DNA from: an uncultured Clostridia bacterium
Lineage (GTDB): Bacteria > Bacillota > Clostridia > Christensenellales > Borkfalkiaceae
DNA length: 64,000 nt
Direction of reading: 5' to 3'
NCBI GenBank assembly: GCA_904502225.1
Contig: CAJGDO010000004.1
Coordinates: 1-64,000 of the forward strand
Shown: in pieces, positions 7,575-17,800 of the stretch
How positions within the stretch are numbered: position 1 is the first letter of the stretch
Layout of the letters: the number at the start of each line of letters is the position of its first letter
The notes under the pieces: generated by a model
What the model was told of the DNA's origin: nothing
The model's database searches: none
The model's input: only the letters and a program-made list of their open reading frames with translations
Position numbers and translations under genes: made by a program

Positions 7575-8286
7575 AGGTAGAAATTCGGTTTATGAATTAT
7601 TAAAAACCGATAAAGAAATTGATAAAATTTTAGTTCAAAAAGATTTGAAGGACGAGCCAAGTAAAAGACTTATAAACGTTATTCGTTCACACAAAGTTAA
7701 AGTTCAATTAGTTGACAAATACGTTATTGAAAAAGAGAGTGAAAGCAAGCGTCACCAAGGTTTTATTGCATACGTTTCAGATTATAAATATTTTGATATT
7801 GATGACATTTTAAACGATTGTAATGGTGAAAATTCTTTAATCGTTGTATTAAATGAAATTTTAGACCCGCATAATTTAGGTAGCATTATAAGAGTTTTAG
7901 AATGTGCTGGGGCAGACGGGCTTATTATCGGCAAGGACAGGAGTGCATCGGTAAACGACACTGTTATGAGGATTTCTTCGGGGGCACTCAATCACTTAAA
8001 AGTTGCAAGAGTGACCAACATTAATAATGCTATTGACACCCTTAAAGATTATGGCTTTTGGGTATATGGTGCAGAAACGGGTGGACAAAGCATTTATAAA
8101 GCAAACTTAACAGGCAAAGTGTGTTTAGTTATTGGCGGGGAAGATAGTGGCGTTAAAAGATTAACTAAAGAAAAGTGCGATGGCATAATTTCTATACCAA
8201 TGTTTGGTAAGGTTAATTCATTGAACGCATCAGTTGCTTGTGGTATTGCCGTATATGAAGTTATTAGGCAAAGAGTGGAAAAATAG
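7564..8286 (+). CDS. rlmB: 23S rRNA (guanosine-2'-O-)-methyltransferase RlmB, TrmH family
   Basis: A SPOUT-fold, SAM-dependent methyltransferase with an N-terminal substrate-binding domain (about 1-80) and the three SpoU motifs: LDPHNLGSIIRVLE, IGGEDSGVKR and PMFGKVNSLNASVACGIAVYEV. The last two form the trefoil-knot cofactor site. RlmB-type enzymes methylate G2251 of 23S rRNA in E. coli; the exact site here is not shown. It overlaps mrnC and abuts sigH (stop and next ATG are contiguous), the usual clostridial order. The related TrmH tRNA methyltransferase is an alternative, but the N-terminal domain favours RlmB. Confidence 0.9.
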   Translation: MKIEGRNSVYELLKTDKEIDKILVQKDLKDEPSKRLINVIRSHKVKVQLVDKYVIEKESESKRHQGFIAYVSDYKYFDIDDILNDCNGENSLIVVLNEILDPHNLGSIIRVLECAGADGLIIGKDRSASVNDTVMRISSGALNHLKVARVTNINNAIDTLKDYGFWVYGAETGGQSIYKANLTGKVCLVIGGEDSGVKRLTKEKCDGIISIPMFGKVNSLNASVACGIAVYEVIRQRVEK

Positions 8287-8892
8287 ATGGCAAAAGAAAA
8301 CGTTAAGGGTTTATCTGATGAGCAACTTGTGGCTTTGGCTCAAGAAAAAAATGAAAATGCAATAGAAGAACTCTTTAATAGATACAAATACATAGCGTCG
8401 TCAATCGCTCACTCATACTTTCTAAACGGTGGCGATTCGGAAGATTTGCTACAAGAAGGTTTGTTTGCTGTTTTTAAGGCAATATCTTCTTTTAATGCCA
8501 AGGCAAATTTTAAGACATACGTTTATACTTGTGTTAAAAACAGAATTTTTTCGGTTATTAAAAGTTCTAATAGATATAAAAATCAGCCACTAAACAACTA
8601 CTTGTCCATTTCAGGCGGGTTAGATGGCGAAGAAATTGATAAATCCAAAGTTGTTTTAGACAGCAACTTTAGTCCGGAAGAAACTTACATAAATTTAGAA
8701 GCCGAAAATGAACTAAAAACTAAAATTAGCCAAATTTTAAGCGATTATGAATATAAAATTTTAATAAATTACTTAAAAGGCTATTCGTATAGCGAACTTG
8801 GAAAGATGTTTTCTAAAAAGGAAAAGTCGATTGACAACGCAATACAAAGAATAAGAAAAAAAATATTATTAGAAATTCAAAATAAAGGTTAA
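8287..8892 (+). CDS. sigH: RNA polymerase sigma factor SigH family
   Basis: A 201-residue sigma-70-family factor. Region 2 spans roughly residues 10-90, with the core-binding DSEDLLQEGLFAVFKAISSF and the -10 recognition stretch FKTYVYTCVKNRIFSVIKSS. Region 4 is a C-terminal helix-turn-helix (GYSYSELGKMFSKKEKSIDNAIQRIRKK). Its place directly after mrnC and rlmB is the conserved position of sigH, which controls early sporulation genes in Bacillota. The start follows the rlmB stop immediately. Confidence 0.87.
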   Translation: MAKENVKGLSDEQLVALAQEKNENAIEELFNRYKYIASSIAHSYFLNGGDSEDLLQEGLFAVFKAISSFNAKANFKTYVYTCVKNRIFSVIKSSNRYKNQPLNNYLSISGGLDGEEIDKSKVVLDSNFSPEETYINLEAENELKTKISQILSDYEYKILINYLKGYSYSELGKMFSKKEKSIDNAIQRIRKKILLEIQNKG

Positions 8893-8905
8893 GTTAAGGT
8901 GCAAA

Positions 8906-10483
8906 ATGTCGTATTTAGCATTGTACAGAAGGTATAGACCAAACACGTTTGAAGGTCTTATCGGACAAGAACAAGTGGTTAAAACGCTTGTAAATCAAAT
9001 ATTAAGCGATAGATTAGGTCACGCCTATTTGTTCACAGGGACACGTGGGACGGGTAAGACTTCTGCTGCAAAAATTTTTGCAAAAGCAATTAACTGCCTT
9101 GACAATAAAAACGGTTCGCCTTGTGGCGTTTGTGCTTCGTGTAAAGCAATTGAAAACCCAGCGAATATAGACGTTATTGAAATTGACGCAGCGTCAAACA
9201 ATGGCGTAAATGAGATTAGAGATTTAAGGGAAAAGGTGCAATATCCACCAGTTTCGTGCAAGTATAAAGTTTATATTATTGATGAAGTACATATGCTTAC
9301 GGGTGCTGCGTTTAACGCACTTCTTAAAACGCTTGAAGAACCACCAAGGCATGCAATTTTTATTTTGGCAACAACCGAAGTGCATAAAATTCCAGCGACC
9401 ATTTTATCACGTTGTATGCGTTTTGATTTTAGACTTATTCCTGATGAACAAATTGCTGATTTAATTTCAAAAATTTATGATGAGCAAGGCAAAAAATATG
9501 AAAAGGAAGCAATTTTTGCAATAGCAAAGGCTGGGGAAGGCAGTATTAGAGACGCTTTATCTATTGCTGATATTGCACTTTCTTATTCCAACAGCGTATT
9601 GACCTATAACGACGTGATGGAAATTTTAGGCTCGTCAAACGCTGAACTTTTATATGATTTTGTTGAAAATATTATCAAAGGCAATTCGGGAAACGTTTTA
9701 AGCACGATTGATGAGTTGTGTTCACTTGGTAAAAGTGTGGGCGTTTTAATTAAAGATATAACCCTTATTTTAAGGAATATGTTAATCATTAAAACTTGTG
9801 CTAATTCAAACGATATTTTAGGCTTGCCAATAGAAAAATATAATTTATTAGCAAATATTTGTAAGCAAACTACAGAACAAAGACTGATTAGAATTTTAGA
9901 GTTATTTGCAGAAAGCGAAAACTCGTTAAAATATACAAACCACGCAAGAATAGTGTTTGAAACATCTTCAATTAAGGCAAGCAAGCCTGAAAGTGATTAC
10001 GATGTTGATGCGTTGCTTGCTCGTGTAAAAGAACTTGAGTTAAAAGTTAAAGACGGTATAAAGGTTGAAATTTCAAACCAAAACGCTTGTCAAAAAGTCG
10101 AAAACGTGGTTGAAAGTGTTGAAACTAAAAAAACAGTCGCAAAGCAAGCCATTTCTTCAATTCCACTAGAAGAATTAAAGGGTAAATTGCTTATAAATTT
10201 AAGAAAAAACGGCAGTGAAGCCTTATGGAACTTGCTTCAAACTGTAGATATTAAAGTTGTAGGAAGTATTTTAACAATCACAACTTTTAATGACTGTGAC
10301 CAAGAATTTTTGGATAGGATTGAAACAAGAGAAAAAATTGATCAAGCGTTAAATGACTTTTTGCCATTTGAATTGCAAGTTCAATTAGATGAAAGGGAAA
10401 AAATCCTTGATGAAATTGATGAAGAATCGAAAAGATTAAAAGAAATTTTCGGTGAAGATATAGTTATAATTAAAAACAATTAA
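8906..10483 (+). CDS. dnaX: DNA polymerase III subunit gamma/tau
   Basis: The clamp-loader ATPase of the replisome. Walker A GTRGTGKT is at residues 45-52. The four-Cys zinc module is at Cys64, Cys73, Cys76 and Cys79. IIDEVHML and the arginine-finger SRC motif complete the AAA+ core (about 1-230). Domain III and a short charged tail follow to residue 525. No obvious internal slippery stretch for a programmed short gamma form was seen. It is followed 12 nt later by ybaB and then recR, a standard recombination/replication cluster. Confidence 0.95.
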   Translation: MSYLALYRRYRPNTFEGLIGQEQVVKTLVNQILSDRLGHAYLFTGTRGTGKTSAAKIFAKAINCLDNKNGSPCGVCASCKAIENPANIDVIEIDAASNNGVNEIRDLREKVQYPPVSCKYKVYIIDEVHMLTGAAFNALLKTLEEPPRHAIFILATTEVHKIPATILSRCMRFDFRLIPDEQIADLISKIYDEQGKKYEKEAIFAIAKAGEGSIRDALSIADIALSYSNSVLTYNDVMEILGSSNAELLYDFVENIIKGNSGNVLSTIDELCSLGKSVGVLIKDITLILRNMLIIKTCANSNDILGLPIEKYNLLANICKQTTEQRLIRILELFAESENSLKYTNHARIVFETSSIKASKPESDYDVDALLARVKELELKVKDGIKVEISNQNACQKVENVVESVETKKTVAKQAISSIPLEELKGKLLINLRKNGSEALWNLLQTVDIKVVGSILTITTFNDCDQEFLDRIETREKIDQALNDFLPFELQVQLDEREKILDEIDEESKRLKEIFGEDIVIIKNN

Positions 10484-10495
10484 AGGAGAACAATT

Positions 10496-10825
10496 ATGTA
10501 TAAAGGCGGTTTTGGTGGTTTCGGTGGTGGAAACCAAATGCAAAATTTAATGAGACAAGCACAAAAAATGCAAGAAGAAATGCAAAAAGCACAAGCAGAA
10601 CTTGAAGAATTAGAGGTTAACGGCAGTGCGGGTGGCGGATTGGTTAGCGTTACTATGACGGCTAAAAAAGTTGTGACAGGCATTTCTATTAACCCTGATG
10701 CTGTTGATTTAGATGATATAACAATGCTTGAAGACCTTATTATTGCAGCACTTAACGATGCAAATGCAAAGGCCGATGAAATTTGCTCTGAAAAAATGGG
10801 TATGTTCGGGGGCTTGGGACTATAA
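10496..10825 (+). CDS. YbaB/EbfC family nucleoid-associated protein
   Basis: A 109-residue protein of the YbaB/EbfC family. It has a Gly/Met-rich N-terminus (MYKGGFGGFGGGNQMQNLMRQ would be the flexible tip), a long helix with QKMQEEMQKAQAELEELEV, then the conserved NGSAGGGLVSVTMTAKKVV and DLIIAALNDANAKADE segments. These dimers bind DNA and are almost always encoded between dnaX and recR, as here. The SD AAAGGAG sits 7 nt before the ATG, and the stop abuts the recR start. Confidence 0.92.
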   Translation: MYKGGFGGFGGGNQMQNLMRQAQKMQEEMQKAQAELEELEVNGSAGGGLVSVTMTAKKVVTGISINPDAVDLDDITMLEDLIIAALNDANAKADEICSEKMGMFGGLGL

Positions 10826-11419
10826 ATGAAAGTTTATATCGAGCCTATAGGTAGGCTTGTTAATGAGTTTTCTAAACTACCTGGCGTTGGGGCAAAAACA
10901 GCACAAAGGTTTGCTTATAAAGTTGTTAATATGTCAAAAGATGAGGCACAAGCCTTTGCTGATGCGATTTTAAACGTTAAAAATAACGTGCATTATTGCT
11001 CTATTTGTGGCAACTTTTCCGAAGGCGATATTTGTGAAATTTGCAAAAATCGTGAATCACAAACCATATGTGTTGTAAAAGAACCAAAAGACGTTGTCGC
11101 TATTGAAAAACTTAACGAATTCAATGGCGTTTATCACGTTTTGCACGGCACAATTTCACCAATTGATGGTATTGGTCCAAACGACATCAATATTAAAGGT
11201 TTGTTAAAAAGAATATCAGAAGGCAACGTTAGTGAAGTTATAATGGCAACAAATCCTGACGTTGAGGGCGAAGCAACAGCAATGTATATTTGTGGTTTAC
11301 TTAAACCACTTGGAATAAAGGTCAGCAGGCTTGCACACGGCATTCCAATCGGCACCGACCTTGAATATGCAGATGAGGTTAGTTTGGCAAGAGCATTCAT
11401 TGATAGGAAAACATTATAG
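10826..11419 (+). CDS. recR: Recombination protein RecR
   Basis: RecR works with RecF and RecO to load RecA on gapped DNA. The N-terminal helix-hairpin-helix (KLPGVGAKTAQRFAYKVV) is followed by a zinc finger at Cys58, Cys61, Cys70 and Cys73. A Toprim domain has CVVKEPKDVVAIEK and the ATNPDVEGEATAMYI motif. The C-terminal Walker-B-like segment with VSRLAHGIPIGTDLEYAD is typical. The 197-residue length is normal. It begins immediately after ybaB. Confidence 0.95.
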   Translation: MKVYIEPIGRLVNEFSKLPGVGAKTAQRFAYKVVNMSKDEAQAFADAILNVKNNVHYCSICGNFSEGDICEICKNRESQTICVVKEPKDVVAIEKLNEFNGVYHVLHGTISPIDGIGPNDINIKGLLKRISEGNVSEVIMATNPDVEGEATAMYICGLLKPLGIKVSRLAHGIPIGTDLEYADEVSLARAFIDRKTL

Positions 11420-11425
11420 GCGAGT

Positions 11426-12385
11426 ATGAAGATTTCGGTTTTAGGTTGTGGGCGTTGGGGCTCTTTTATAGGTTGGTATCTCGTTAATAACGGACATAAG
11501 GTTATACAATGGGGCACGGCTGGTAATTATAGTTTTGACGTCTTAAAAAATACAAAAAGAAATGAATATGTTGAACTTGACGAGCGAATTGATTTAACAT
11601 CTGATTTGCAATATGCTGTTGAAAGTAGCGATATTATAGTTATATCTATAAGTTCGCAAGCACTTCGCAGTTTTATGCAAAGGGTTATGCAGTTTGACGT
11701 TAAGGATAAAAAGTTTGTCCTTTGCATGAAAGGTATTGAAATTGATACGGGAAAACGCCTTTCAGAAGTTATGGTTGAAAGCGGTATAAGTTCAGATAAC
11801 GTTGCAGTTTGGGTTGGCCCAGGTCATATCCAAGCCTTTACAAAAGGGTATCCTAACTGTATGGTTATTGATTCGAGCAATAAAGAACTTGTTAAGTTTT
11901 TAGCAGACAACTTGCGTGGCGAATTGATAAGGTTTTATTATGGTGATGACCTTATTGGCAGTGAAATAGGTGCAGCCGCTAAAAACGTTATGGGAATTGC
12001 AGCAGGTATGCTTGATGGTGGTGGCTATACAACGTTAAAAGGTCCATTGATGGCTCGTGGTGCAAGGGAAGTTGCAAGGCTTATAAAAGCAATGGGTGGA
12101 AATGAACTTTCTGCATACGGTTTGTGCCATTTAGGCGATTATGAAACAACCTTGTTTTCAGAATATTCTAATAATAGAAGCTTTGGCGAACAATACGTTA
12201 AGGGCGTGCAATTTAAAAAACTTGCAGAGGGCGTAAGTACGGCAAAGGCGATGAGAGAACTTGGTATTAAATATAAGGTTGATTTGCCTATTACAAACGC
12301 CATATATTCAATTTTATACGATAAAAACGACCCTATGAAAGAGTTGTTAAAGTTGTTTGCAAGAAGCACAAGAAAAGAATTCTAA
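11426..12385 (+). CDS. gpsA: Glycerol-3-phosphate dehydrogenase [NAD(P)+]
   Basis: GpsA reduces dihydroxyacetone phosphate to sn-glycerol-3-phosphate for phospholipid synthesis. The N-terminal Rossmann fold shows VLGCGRWGS (G7, G9, G12). The C-terminal helical domain has the catalytic Lys in GAAAKNVMGIAAGM and the substrate loop around LMARGAREVARL. The length of 319 residues is slightly short but complete. It is 6 nt after recR, so probably cotranscribed, and ends at a bidirectional terminator. Confidence 0.93.
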   Translation: MKISVLGCGRWGSFIGWYLVNNGHKVIQWGTAGNYSFDVLKNTKRNEYVELDERIDLTSDLQYAVESSDIIVISISSQALRSFMQRVMQFDVKDKKFVLCMKGIEIDTGKRLSEVMVESGISSDNVAVWVGPGHIQAFTKGYPNCMVIDSSNKELVKFLADNLRGELIRFYYGDDLIGSEIGAAAKNVMGIAAGMLDGGGYTTLKGPLMARGAREVARLIKAMGGNELSAYGLCHLGDYETTLFSEYSNNRSFGEQYVKGVQFKKLAEGVSTAKAMRELGIKYKVDLPITNAIYSILYDKNDPMKELLKLFARSTRKEF

Positions 12386-12387
12386 AC

Positions 12388-12418
12388 TAAAAGCACCGAA
12401 TAAATCGGTGCTTTTTTT
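12388..12418. terminator. Bidirectional terminator between gpsA and the WYL regulator
   Basis: The hairpin GCACCGA / TCGGTGC (12393-12411) is flanked by A4 on the left and T7 on the right. It can stop gpsA on the plus strand and the convergent WYL gene on the minus strand. Confidence 0.85.
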
Positions 12419-13349
12419 AATCTTTATATTCATTTACAATATCAAGTGCACATTTTTTCACTTCATTATAAAGTTTTTCGGGGGCAAGAACCTTTATTCC
12501 GTTTCCATAAGACATAATCTTTGAAATCAAACCATTGTCATAAGGCAATTTTACTTCTGCAACAAACTTGTTGTTTTTAACAATAATATTCTCAATTCCA
12601 AGCCATTCTTCAACGTCAGAAAGGCATTTTTTATCAATTTCAAGTATAACGTCTTGCGTTTCAATTTGTCCGTTTTGCCAAAAGTTAAGCGGTAAATCAG
12701 ACGGCAAAATATTCCTTCTAACAAATTTTTCGTTTAATATAGTTGCTTGTTCAATTCTTCCCGTCTTAAAAAACCTAAAATCGTTGCGTAGGTGACAGAA
12801 AGCATAAACATACCAAAGCCCTTGTTTAAAAACAATAACGTGTGGCTCAATAGTTCTGTCTGAAATTTCGCCATTTCTGTCGTGATATTTAATAAGAAGT
12901 TGAGTGTTGTTTTCAATGCATTGTTGCAAAACGTTAAGCTTGGCTTTATACCCAACAGCATCGCCCCATGGGCCAGCATCTATAATCAAATTCCCGCTTG
13001 ATATATTGTGTCCACTAAATTCGTTTCTAACCACAGATTTAAGTTTGTTTATAACGCTTGTAAGGTCTTTATTAGGCACGCTTTCAGTAATTGCTGATAG
13101 CGTGTTTATTGTTTGTTCAAACTCTTTTTCAGTCATAAAAGTTGATGAGAATTTATAAGTATCCACAATTGCAAACCCGCCGTTGTTTCCACGGAGCGTG
13201 TAAATAGGAACGCCAGCCATTTCTAAACAGTTTATATATCTATGGATACTTCTAACGCTAACTTCATATTTTTCTGCAAGATATGACGCTTTAACGCACT
13301 TTTTTGACATTAATTCAAATAAAATTTTCAACATGATTTCGTATTTCAT
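12417..13349 (-). CDS. YafY-type transcriptional regulator (HTH_11 plus WYL domain)
   Basis: Residues 1-60 form a winged helix-turn-helix (KASYLAEKYEVSVRSIHRYINCLEMAGVPI). The middle and C-terminal parts form a WYL ligand-binding domain (NNTQLLIKYHDRNGEISDRTIEPHVIVFKQGLWYVYAFCHLRNDFRFFKTGRIEQ, with WYVYAFC in the classic position) and a WCX extension. WYL proteins respond to nucleic-acid or small-molecule signals. An AAGGAAGGTAAG SD precedes the start. The intergenic region to the divergent small ORF at 13465 contains an inverted repeat that may be its operator. Confidence 0.88.
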   Translation of the reverse strand: MKYEIMLKILFELMSKKCVKASYLAEKYEVSVRSIHRYINCLEMAGVPIYTLRGNNGGFAIVDTYKFSSTFMTEKEFEQTINTLSAITESVPNKDLTSVINKLKSVVRNEFSGHNISSGNLIIDAGPWGDAVGYKAKLNVLQQCIENNTQLLIKYHDRNGEISDRTIEPHVIVFKQGLWYVYAFCHLRNDFRFFKTGRIEQATILNEKFVRRNILPSDLPLNFWQNGQIETQDVILEIDKKCLSDVEEWLGIENIIVKNNKFVAEVKLPYDNGLISKIMSYGNGIKVLAPEKLYNEVKKCALDIVNEYKD

Positions 13350-13409
13350 ATTCTTACTTACCTTCCTTTACACATATTTTATAAAAAATAAGAAAAAAAG
13401 TCAACAATA

Positions 13410-13425
13410 TGACAAGCGTATGTCA
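13410..13425. promoter_or_regulatory. TGACA-N6-TGTCA inverted repeat, candidate operator
   Basis: Perfect 5-bp arms (13410-13414 and 13421-13425) lie in the divergent promoter region between the WYL regulator and the small ORF. On the minus strand TTGACA-like hexamers overlap it. Autoregulation of the WYL gene through this site is inferred from position. Confidence 0.45.
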
Positions 13426-13464
13426 AAAAATAATGATATTATATGGGCGTAAAGGAGATAAAAT

Positions 13465-13686
13465 ATGATAAAATACATTTTAGAAAAATTCTTTAATAAA
13501 GAAAACGCAAAAAAAGACAATCCGCTTACCATCATTAATGCAAGCAGAAGAACAAATGACGTTGTTAGACAAAGGGTATTATTCGAAAAAAAAGAAAGGC
13601 AAAAAACTTGCCTTTCAAAATATTTTGAAGATATCAAGGGGCTAAATGCCATTGATAGAAATTTATATTGTGAAATTAAATTTTAA
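13465..13686 (+). CDS. Small hypothetical protein, 73 residues
   Basis: Not recognised. The SD AAAGGAG lies 7 nt before the ATG, which is stronger than for most genes here and argues that it is translated. The protein is basic in its first half (MIKYILEKFFNKENAKK) and contains ASRRTNDVVRQRVLFEKKERQK. It is predicted soluble, with one possible N-terminal amphipathic helix. It is divergent from the WYL regulator, so it may be its target, and overlaps the 3' end of murG tail-to-tail by 4 bp. Function unknown. Confidence 0.55.
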   Translation: MIKYILEKFFNKENAKKDNPLTIINASRRTNDVVRQRVLFEKKERQKTCLSKYFEDIKGLNAIDRNLYCEIKF

Positions 13687-14735
13687 TGTAAAGCATCGGC
13701 AATAATTCGTGAGATTAGCCTGCTAGAATCAACGATAGGGAAATTGTCGAAGTTTCTTTTAAGGTTGTGCCTATTTGCATAAGCCGAGTTTACAGCAAGA
13801 ATAAGCGACTTTTGAGTAAGTGAAGATTGCGGTAAAACGTGTGCTAAACCTAATTTTTGAAAATACTGTGCGTTTAACACTTGGTCGCCACGAGAATTGC
13901 CTTTTGGCAGAGGGATTAAAACTGTTGGAATTTTAAGTGCTAAAAGTTCAAAAACTGAATTTGAGCCCGCCCTTGAAACACAAACCGAGCAAACAGAAAA
14001 GGCGTGTTCAACTTGGTTTAAGTATTCGGTTTGAAAATAACCATTTTGAACGTGCTGTTCTGAATAATTGCCTCTGCCACAAATATGGATAATATCATAC
14101 TTTGGTAAAAGTTCGTTAAGAGACTTTCTAATCGTGTCGTTAATCGCCTTTGAACCTTGGCTTCCGCCCATAACTAATAAAACAGGCTTATTTCCCGTTA
14201 AATTGAAATATTTTAGTGAGGTGCTTTTTACAGTTTCAAATAAACTTTTTCGTATAGGTGGGCCAACATATTCTGCATTTTTTAAGGTTTTTGCCGTGTC
14301 TGTAAAAGAGGTTAAAACCTTTTTGCAGTATTTAGCGGTTAATCTGTTTGCCAATCCCATAGAATAATCGCTTTCGTGCGAGATAATAGGTATTTTTCGC
14401 TTTTTTCCCGCTAGAATAGTTGGAACAGCAACGTATCCACCTTTAGAAAAGATAACGTCAGGCTTAAGTTCATCAAGCAATTTGCCTGCTTTGATATAAC
14501 CGGAAACCAACTTAAACGGTATCGTAAAATTTTGAAAGTTAAATTTTCTGTTTAATTTTGCACAAGGTATAGAATAATATGGCAAATTTTCATTACCAAT
14601 AATTTCTTTTTCTATTCCGTTTTCGCTGCCAAAATAATATATCTTATCAAAATCATTTTTAAGGTGTGGTAAAATCGCAAGATGTGGTGTGACGTGGCCG
14701 GCAGTTCCGCCACCCGTTAAAATTAAAGTTGCCAT
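13683..14735 (-). CDS. murG: UDP-GlcNAc transferase MurG (lipid II synthesis)
   Basis: MurG adds GlcNAc to lipid I at the inner face of the membrane to make lipid II. The first G-loop LTGGGTAGHVTPHLAI starts at residue 5. The second Rossmann domain has MGGSQGSKAIND and the UDP-GlcNAc-binding VCVSRAGSNSVFELLALKIPTVLIPLPKGNSRGDQVLNAQYF region. The 350-residue length is typical. It stands alone here rather than in a dcw cluster. GT28 relatives such as diacylglycerol glucosyltransferases are less likely given the GGGTAGH motif. Confidence 0.88.
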   Translation of the reverse strand: MATLILTGGGTAGHVTPHLAILPHLKNDFDKIYYFGSENGIEKEIIGNENLPYYSIPCAKLNRKFNFQNFTIPFKLVSGYIKAGKLLDELKPDVIFSKGGYVAVPTILAGKKRKIPIISHESDYSMGLANRLTAKYCKKVLTSFTDTAKTLKNAEYVGPPIRKSLFETVKSTSLKYFNLTGNKPVLLVMGGSQGSKAINDTIRKSLNELLPKYDIIHICGRGNYSEQHVQNGYFQTEYLNQVEHAFSVCSVCVSRAGSNSVFELLALKIPTVLIPLPKGNSRGDQVLNAQYFQKLGLAHVLPQSSLTQKSLILAVNSAYANRHNLKRNFDNFPIVDSSRLISRIIADALH

Positions 14736-14772
14736 ACATTATATATATGTGTAAATATAAAAAATTGTATTC

Positions 14773-14810
14773 AAAAAAAATAACTCAATGCTTTCGCATT
14801 GAGTTATTTA
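14773..14810 (-). terminator. Terminator of the large surface-protein gene
   Basis: The 13-bp stem AATAACTCAATGC / GCATTGAGTTATT (14779-14808) has a TTTC loop, read as GAAA on the minus strand. The U-run on the minus strand comes from A8 at 14773-14780. Confidence 0.85.
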
Positions 14811-14815
14811 ACTAA

Positions 14816-17800
14816 TTAGTCATCAGTTTTTTCTTCATTAACGTTTTCGCCAAAGTCTTGAACGTCGCCATAAACGTAATCGTCTAAAGTTTGTTCTTTA
14901 TCTTCGGTTTGTTCATTTTCGTCAACTTCCATAATAGGTTCAAAGTCGTCAGCACTTTCGTCCTTTTCCGTTTTTTCAATAGGTGCAGGTGCTTTCTTAA
15001 CTCTGCTTCTTACAGTGTAATGTGATTTAGCATCAATCTTTGCAGCCTTGCGTTTGCGAATAATATTTTTGATTATTAACATTGCAATTGCAACTGCTAA
15101 TGCAACAGCAAGGAGGATAGATGAAAATGACATCCAGAAGGTTGCAGGGTCTCTATTAATTAATGATTCTTCTTCAGTTTCATCTTCAACAGGTTCAAAA
15201 TCATAAGGGTCATACTCGGTTGGGTCAATGGTGTTATAGATTGCATAAATCATCGTATCTGTTTGAGCCCAAACGTAAGTTGGTTCGTAAGAAATGTTTG
15301 CACCTTGTTTATTCTTATCTTTGTTATATGCTTTTTCGATGTCGGTAAGCTGACGTACGTATGTTAAAAGATTTCCATTTTCAAATTGACCAACCATGTT
15401 AGATAATGGTGTTCCTGTTCCACTTAAAGCATCGTCCAAACGTTTAGGTTCTTCAAATGCACTGTCGGTCTCAATGTTAACGCTCTTTACAAATACATAA
15501 CCGTTAGAGGTGAGAGGATTAGTGTTAGAACGTTCACCATTCCACATTTCAACCCTGAAATCTTTTTGTGTGTCACCCGTTCCGATATAGAATTCAACAG
15601 TCAACCATTCATCTTCGCCCATCATATCTGGTGTGACGGCAAAGAATAATGATTTTTCAGCAATGGTTTCATTTAGGTTGTTGAATTGTCCACGAGAAGT
15701 GTTTACAGTGAATTCATCAAATTTAAGAACGTCTTTTTCCTTTTGTGAAACGTCAACTAAATAAATGTATGCAGTTGCATCAACAACTTTTAAGGTGACT
15801 GAAACGTAGCCATAAGAGTTAGCGTATATAGATTGCTTTTCACCAATATAACCATAACTATAATTATCGGTTCCATTTTTAAGTGGAGTAATCATAAGAG
15901 GTTGAACGCTGTTTTCATCATCGTTATGATTTAAAGCATTTCTAACGCTTTCTGACCAAATATAATTGCCGTTATCTTGGCTATAAACATATTTGCTGTT
16001 AATTAAGCCTGAATTTTTATTTTGGTTTACAAGCACGCTGTCTTGAATATTACCCGTTATATAATAATGTTGTGCATCAATACCAGTGTATCCTTTTGGC
16101 GTTGCAGGTTTTGTGATAATCGTGCCAATATCGCTTGATGCAACGTTCATATTGTAAACTTCGCTTTCATCTGGTTCACCAGCATAGTCGTTCTTATTGC
16201 CGGTATATAAAGCGATTTCGCCAGTTGGGTTTGAAGTGAATAGGCTATAGAAAGTATAGTTTGGTGTTTCAACTTTGCTATCGTCATCTTCATATTGATA
16301 AGTTTTGCCTGTTGCAACGATAGGGTTAGAAATATAAACAGTTCCAAGAGCGTATTTGTCAATTGATTCTTGGTATGAGTCTGGGCCAATAACGACTTCT
16401 AAATAGAATTCACGAGGGGTGGTGTATAGTTCTTCATCGAAGTTGTTTTTTACAACAACGTTATATTTAACCCACTCATCGCTTAATTCAGAAATAGTGG
16501 CAACAGCAGCTCTTTCTTCTGTTTTACCGCCATAAATATCTTGAACGTTAATAACGATATCTTTTGCATAAAGTTTGTTCAACTTGTTTTTCATAAAGAA
16601 GGTGATAGAAGTATAACTTTCGCCTTGTAAAGTAAAGTTTGAACCTTCGTTGTCAAGTTTAACAGAAACACTTGCAGGTTGCTTTAATTGAATTTTTAAA
16701 CCTTCGTCAATACCATAAGCAACGTCGCTAAAATCACCGCTTTCTAAATCATATTCAAAAACTTCATTTTTTGGCAAGTTTTTCGGATTACCATTTTTAT
16801 TATTGTCTTTGTATTGTGTGAAGTAATAGTTGCTTGATTGGTTAGAAAAAGATATAACGTCAGTAAAATTATCGCCAGCATCAGTTAAGTCTAAAGATAC
16901 GTCGTACAAATAATATTTTGTGTCTAAATAATCTTTTGCTTCAATTTGTAATGCAGTGTTATCGTTTTTCTTATATTCTAACGTGTACTTTTGAACGAGT
17001 GAAGAATCATTGTTGATTTCCTCTAAATATTCTTCTTTATCTAAAAGTTCAACAGTAATGTCGTCAAAATATGCAGTACCTTCTGCGTAGTAATCATTAT
17101 AACCTAAACCGAGAACTAAACTAAATTTTGTTTCAAAAACTGAATCGGCCTTTAAATATAACGTATATTCTGTCCATTCGGTGTCGGTAATATTGAAGAT
17201 ACCGAAGTCTGATTGGCTAATGTTATTAAAACTGTTTTTAATTCTGATGTTTGCACCGATAGATTTGCCATAACCAGATTCAGAAGTAGAAAGGTTAAGG
17301 TTTTCAGTTTTAACAAACACACTTATTTTTGCATATTCACCAGCAGGAATAGTAATCGTTTTTGCTGAAGTCAATGTTTGTTCACAACCAACGCTTAAAT
17401 CGCTTGAAAGGTAGTTGTTTAACATATACACCTTGTTGTCGGTTGCGTTAGCGTGTTTTCTTGGGTTGGTGAAAGGTGCTGTTATGCCTGAAGTATTATC
17501 TGAAACAATAAAATATTTTTCCGCAATATATTCTCTGACTTGTGAGGTTGTAGGTTTGTTTTTGTCATCATCATATTTGTCTGGGAAGGCTTCTATCATT
17601 TCTTCTCTGATATCGGTGTCGGTAAAGTTTCCGTTAAGAGCCTTAACATAACTTAAAACACCATTATCCTTTGCTAAATTGTATAAAAGTTTTTCCCAAC
17701 CTTTGTCTGAAACGTCAATAACGCCTGAATTTGACGTTGCCGTTTTGGTAATATCCCAACCGGTAATAGAAGTCTTTGGAAATTCAGAATATTCCATATG

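Noticed and set aside
9604..9984. 126-codon minus-strand frame
   Set aside because: Opposite to dnaX, no start signals, and the dnaX reading is certain.
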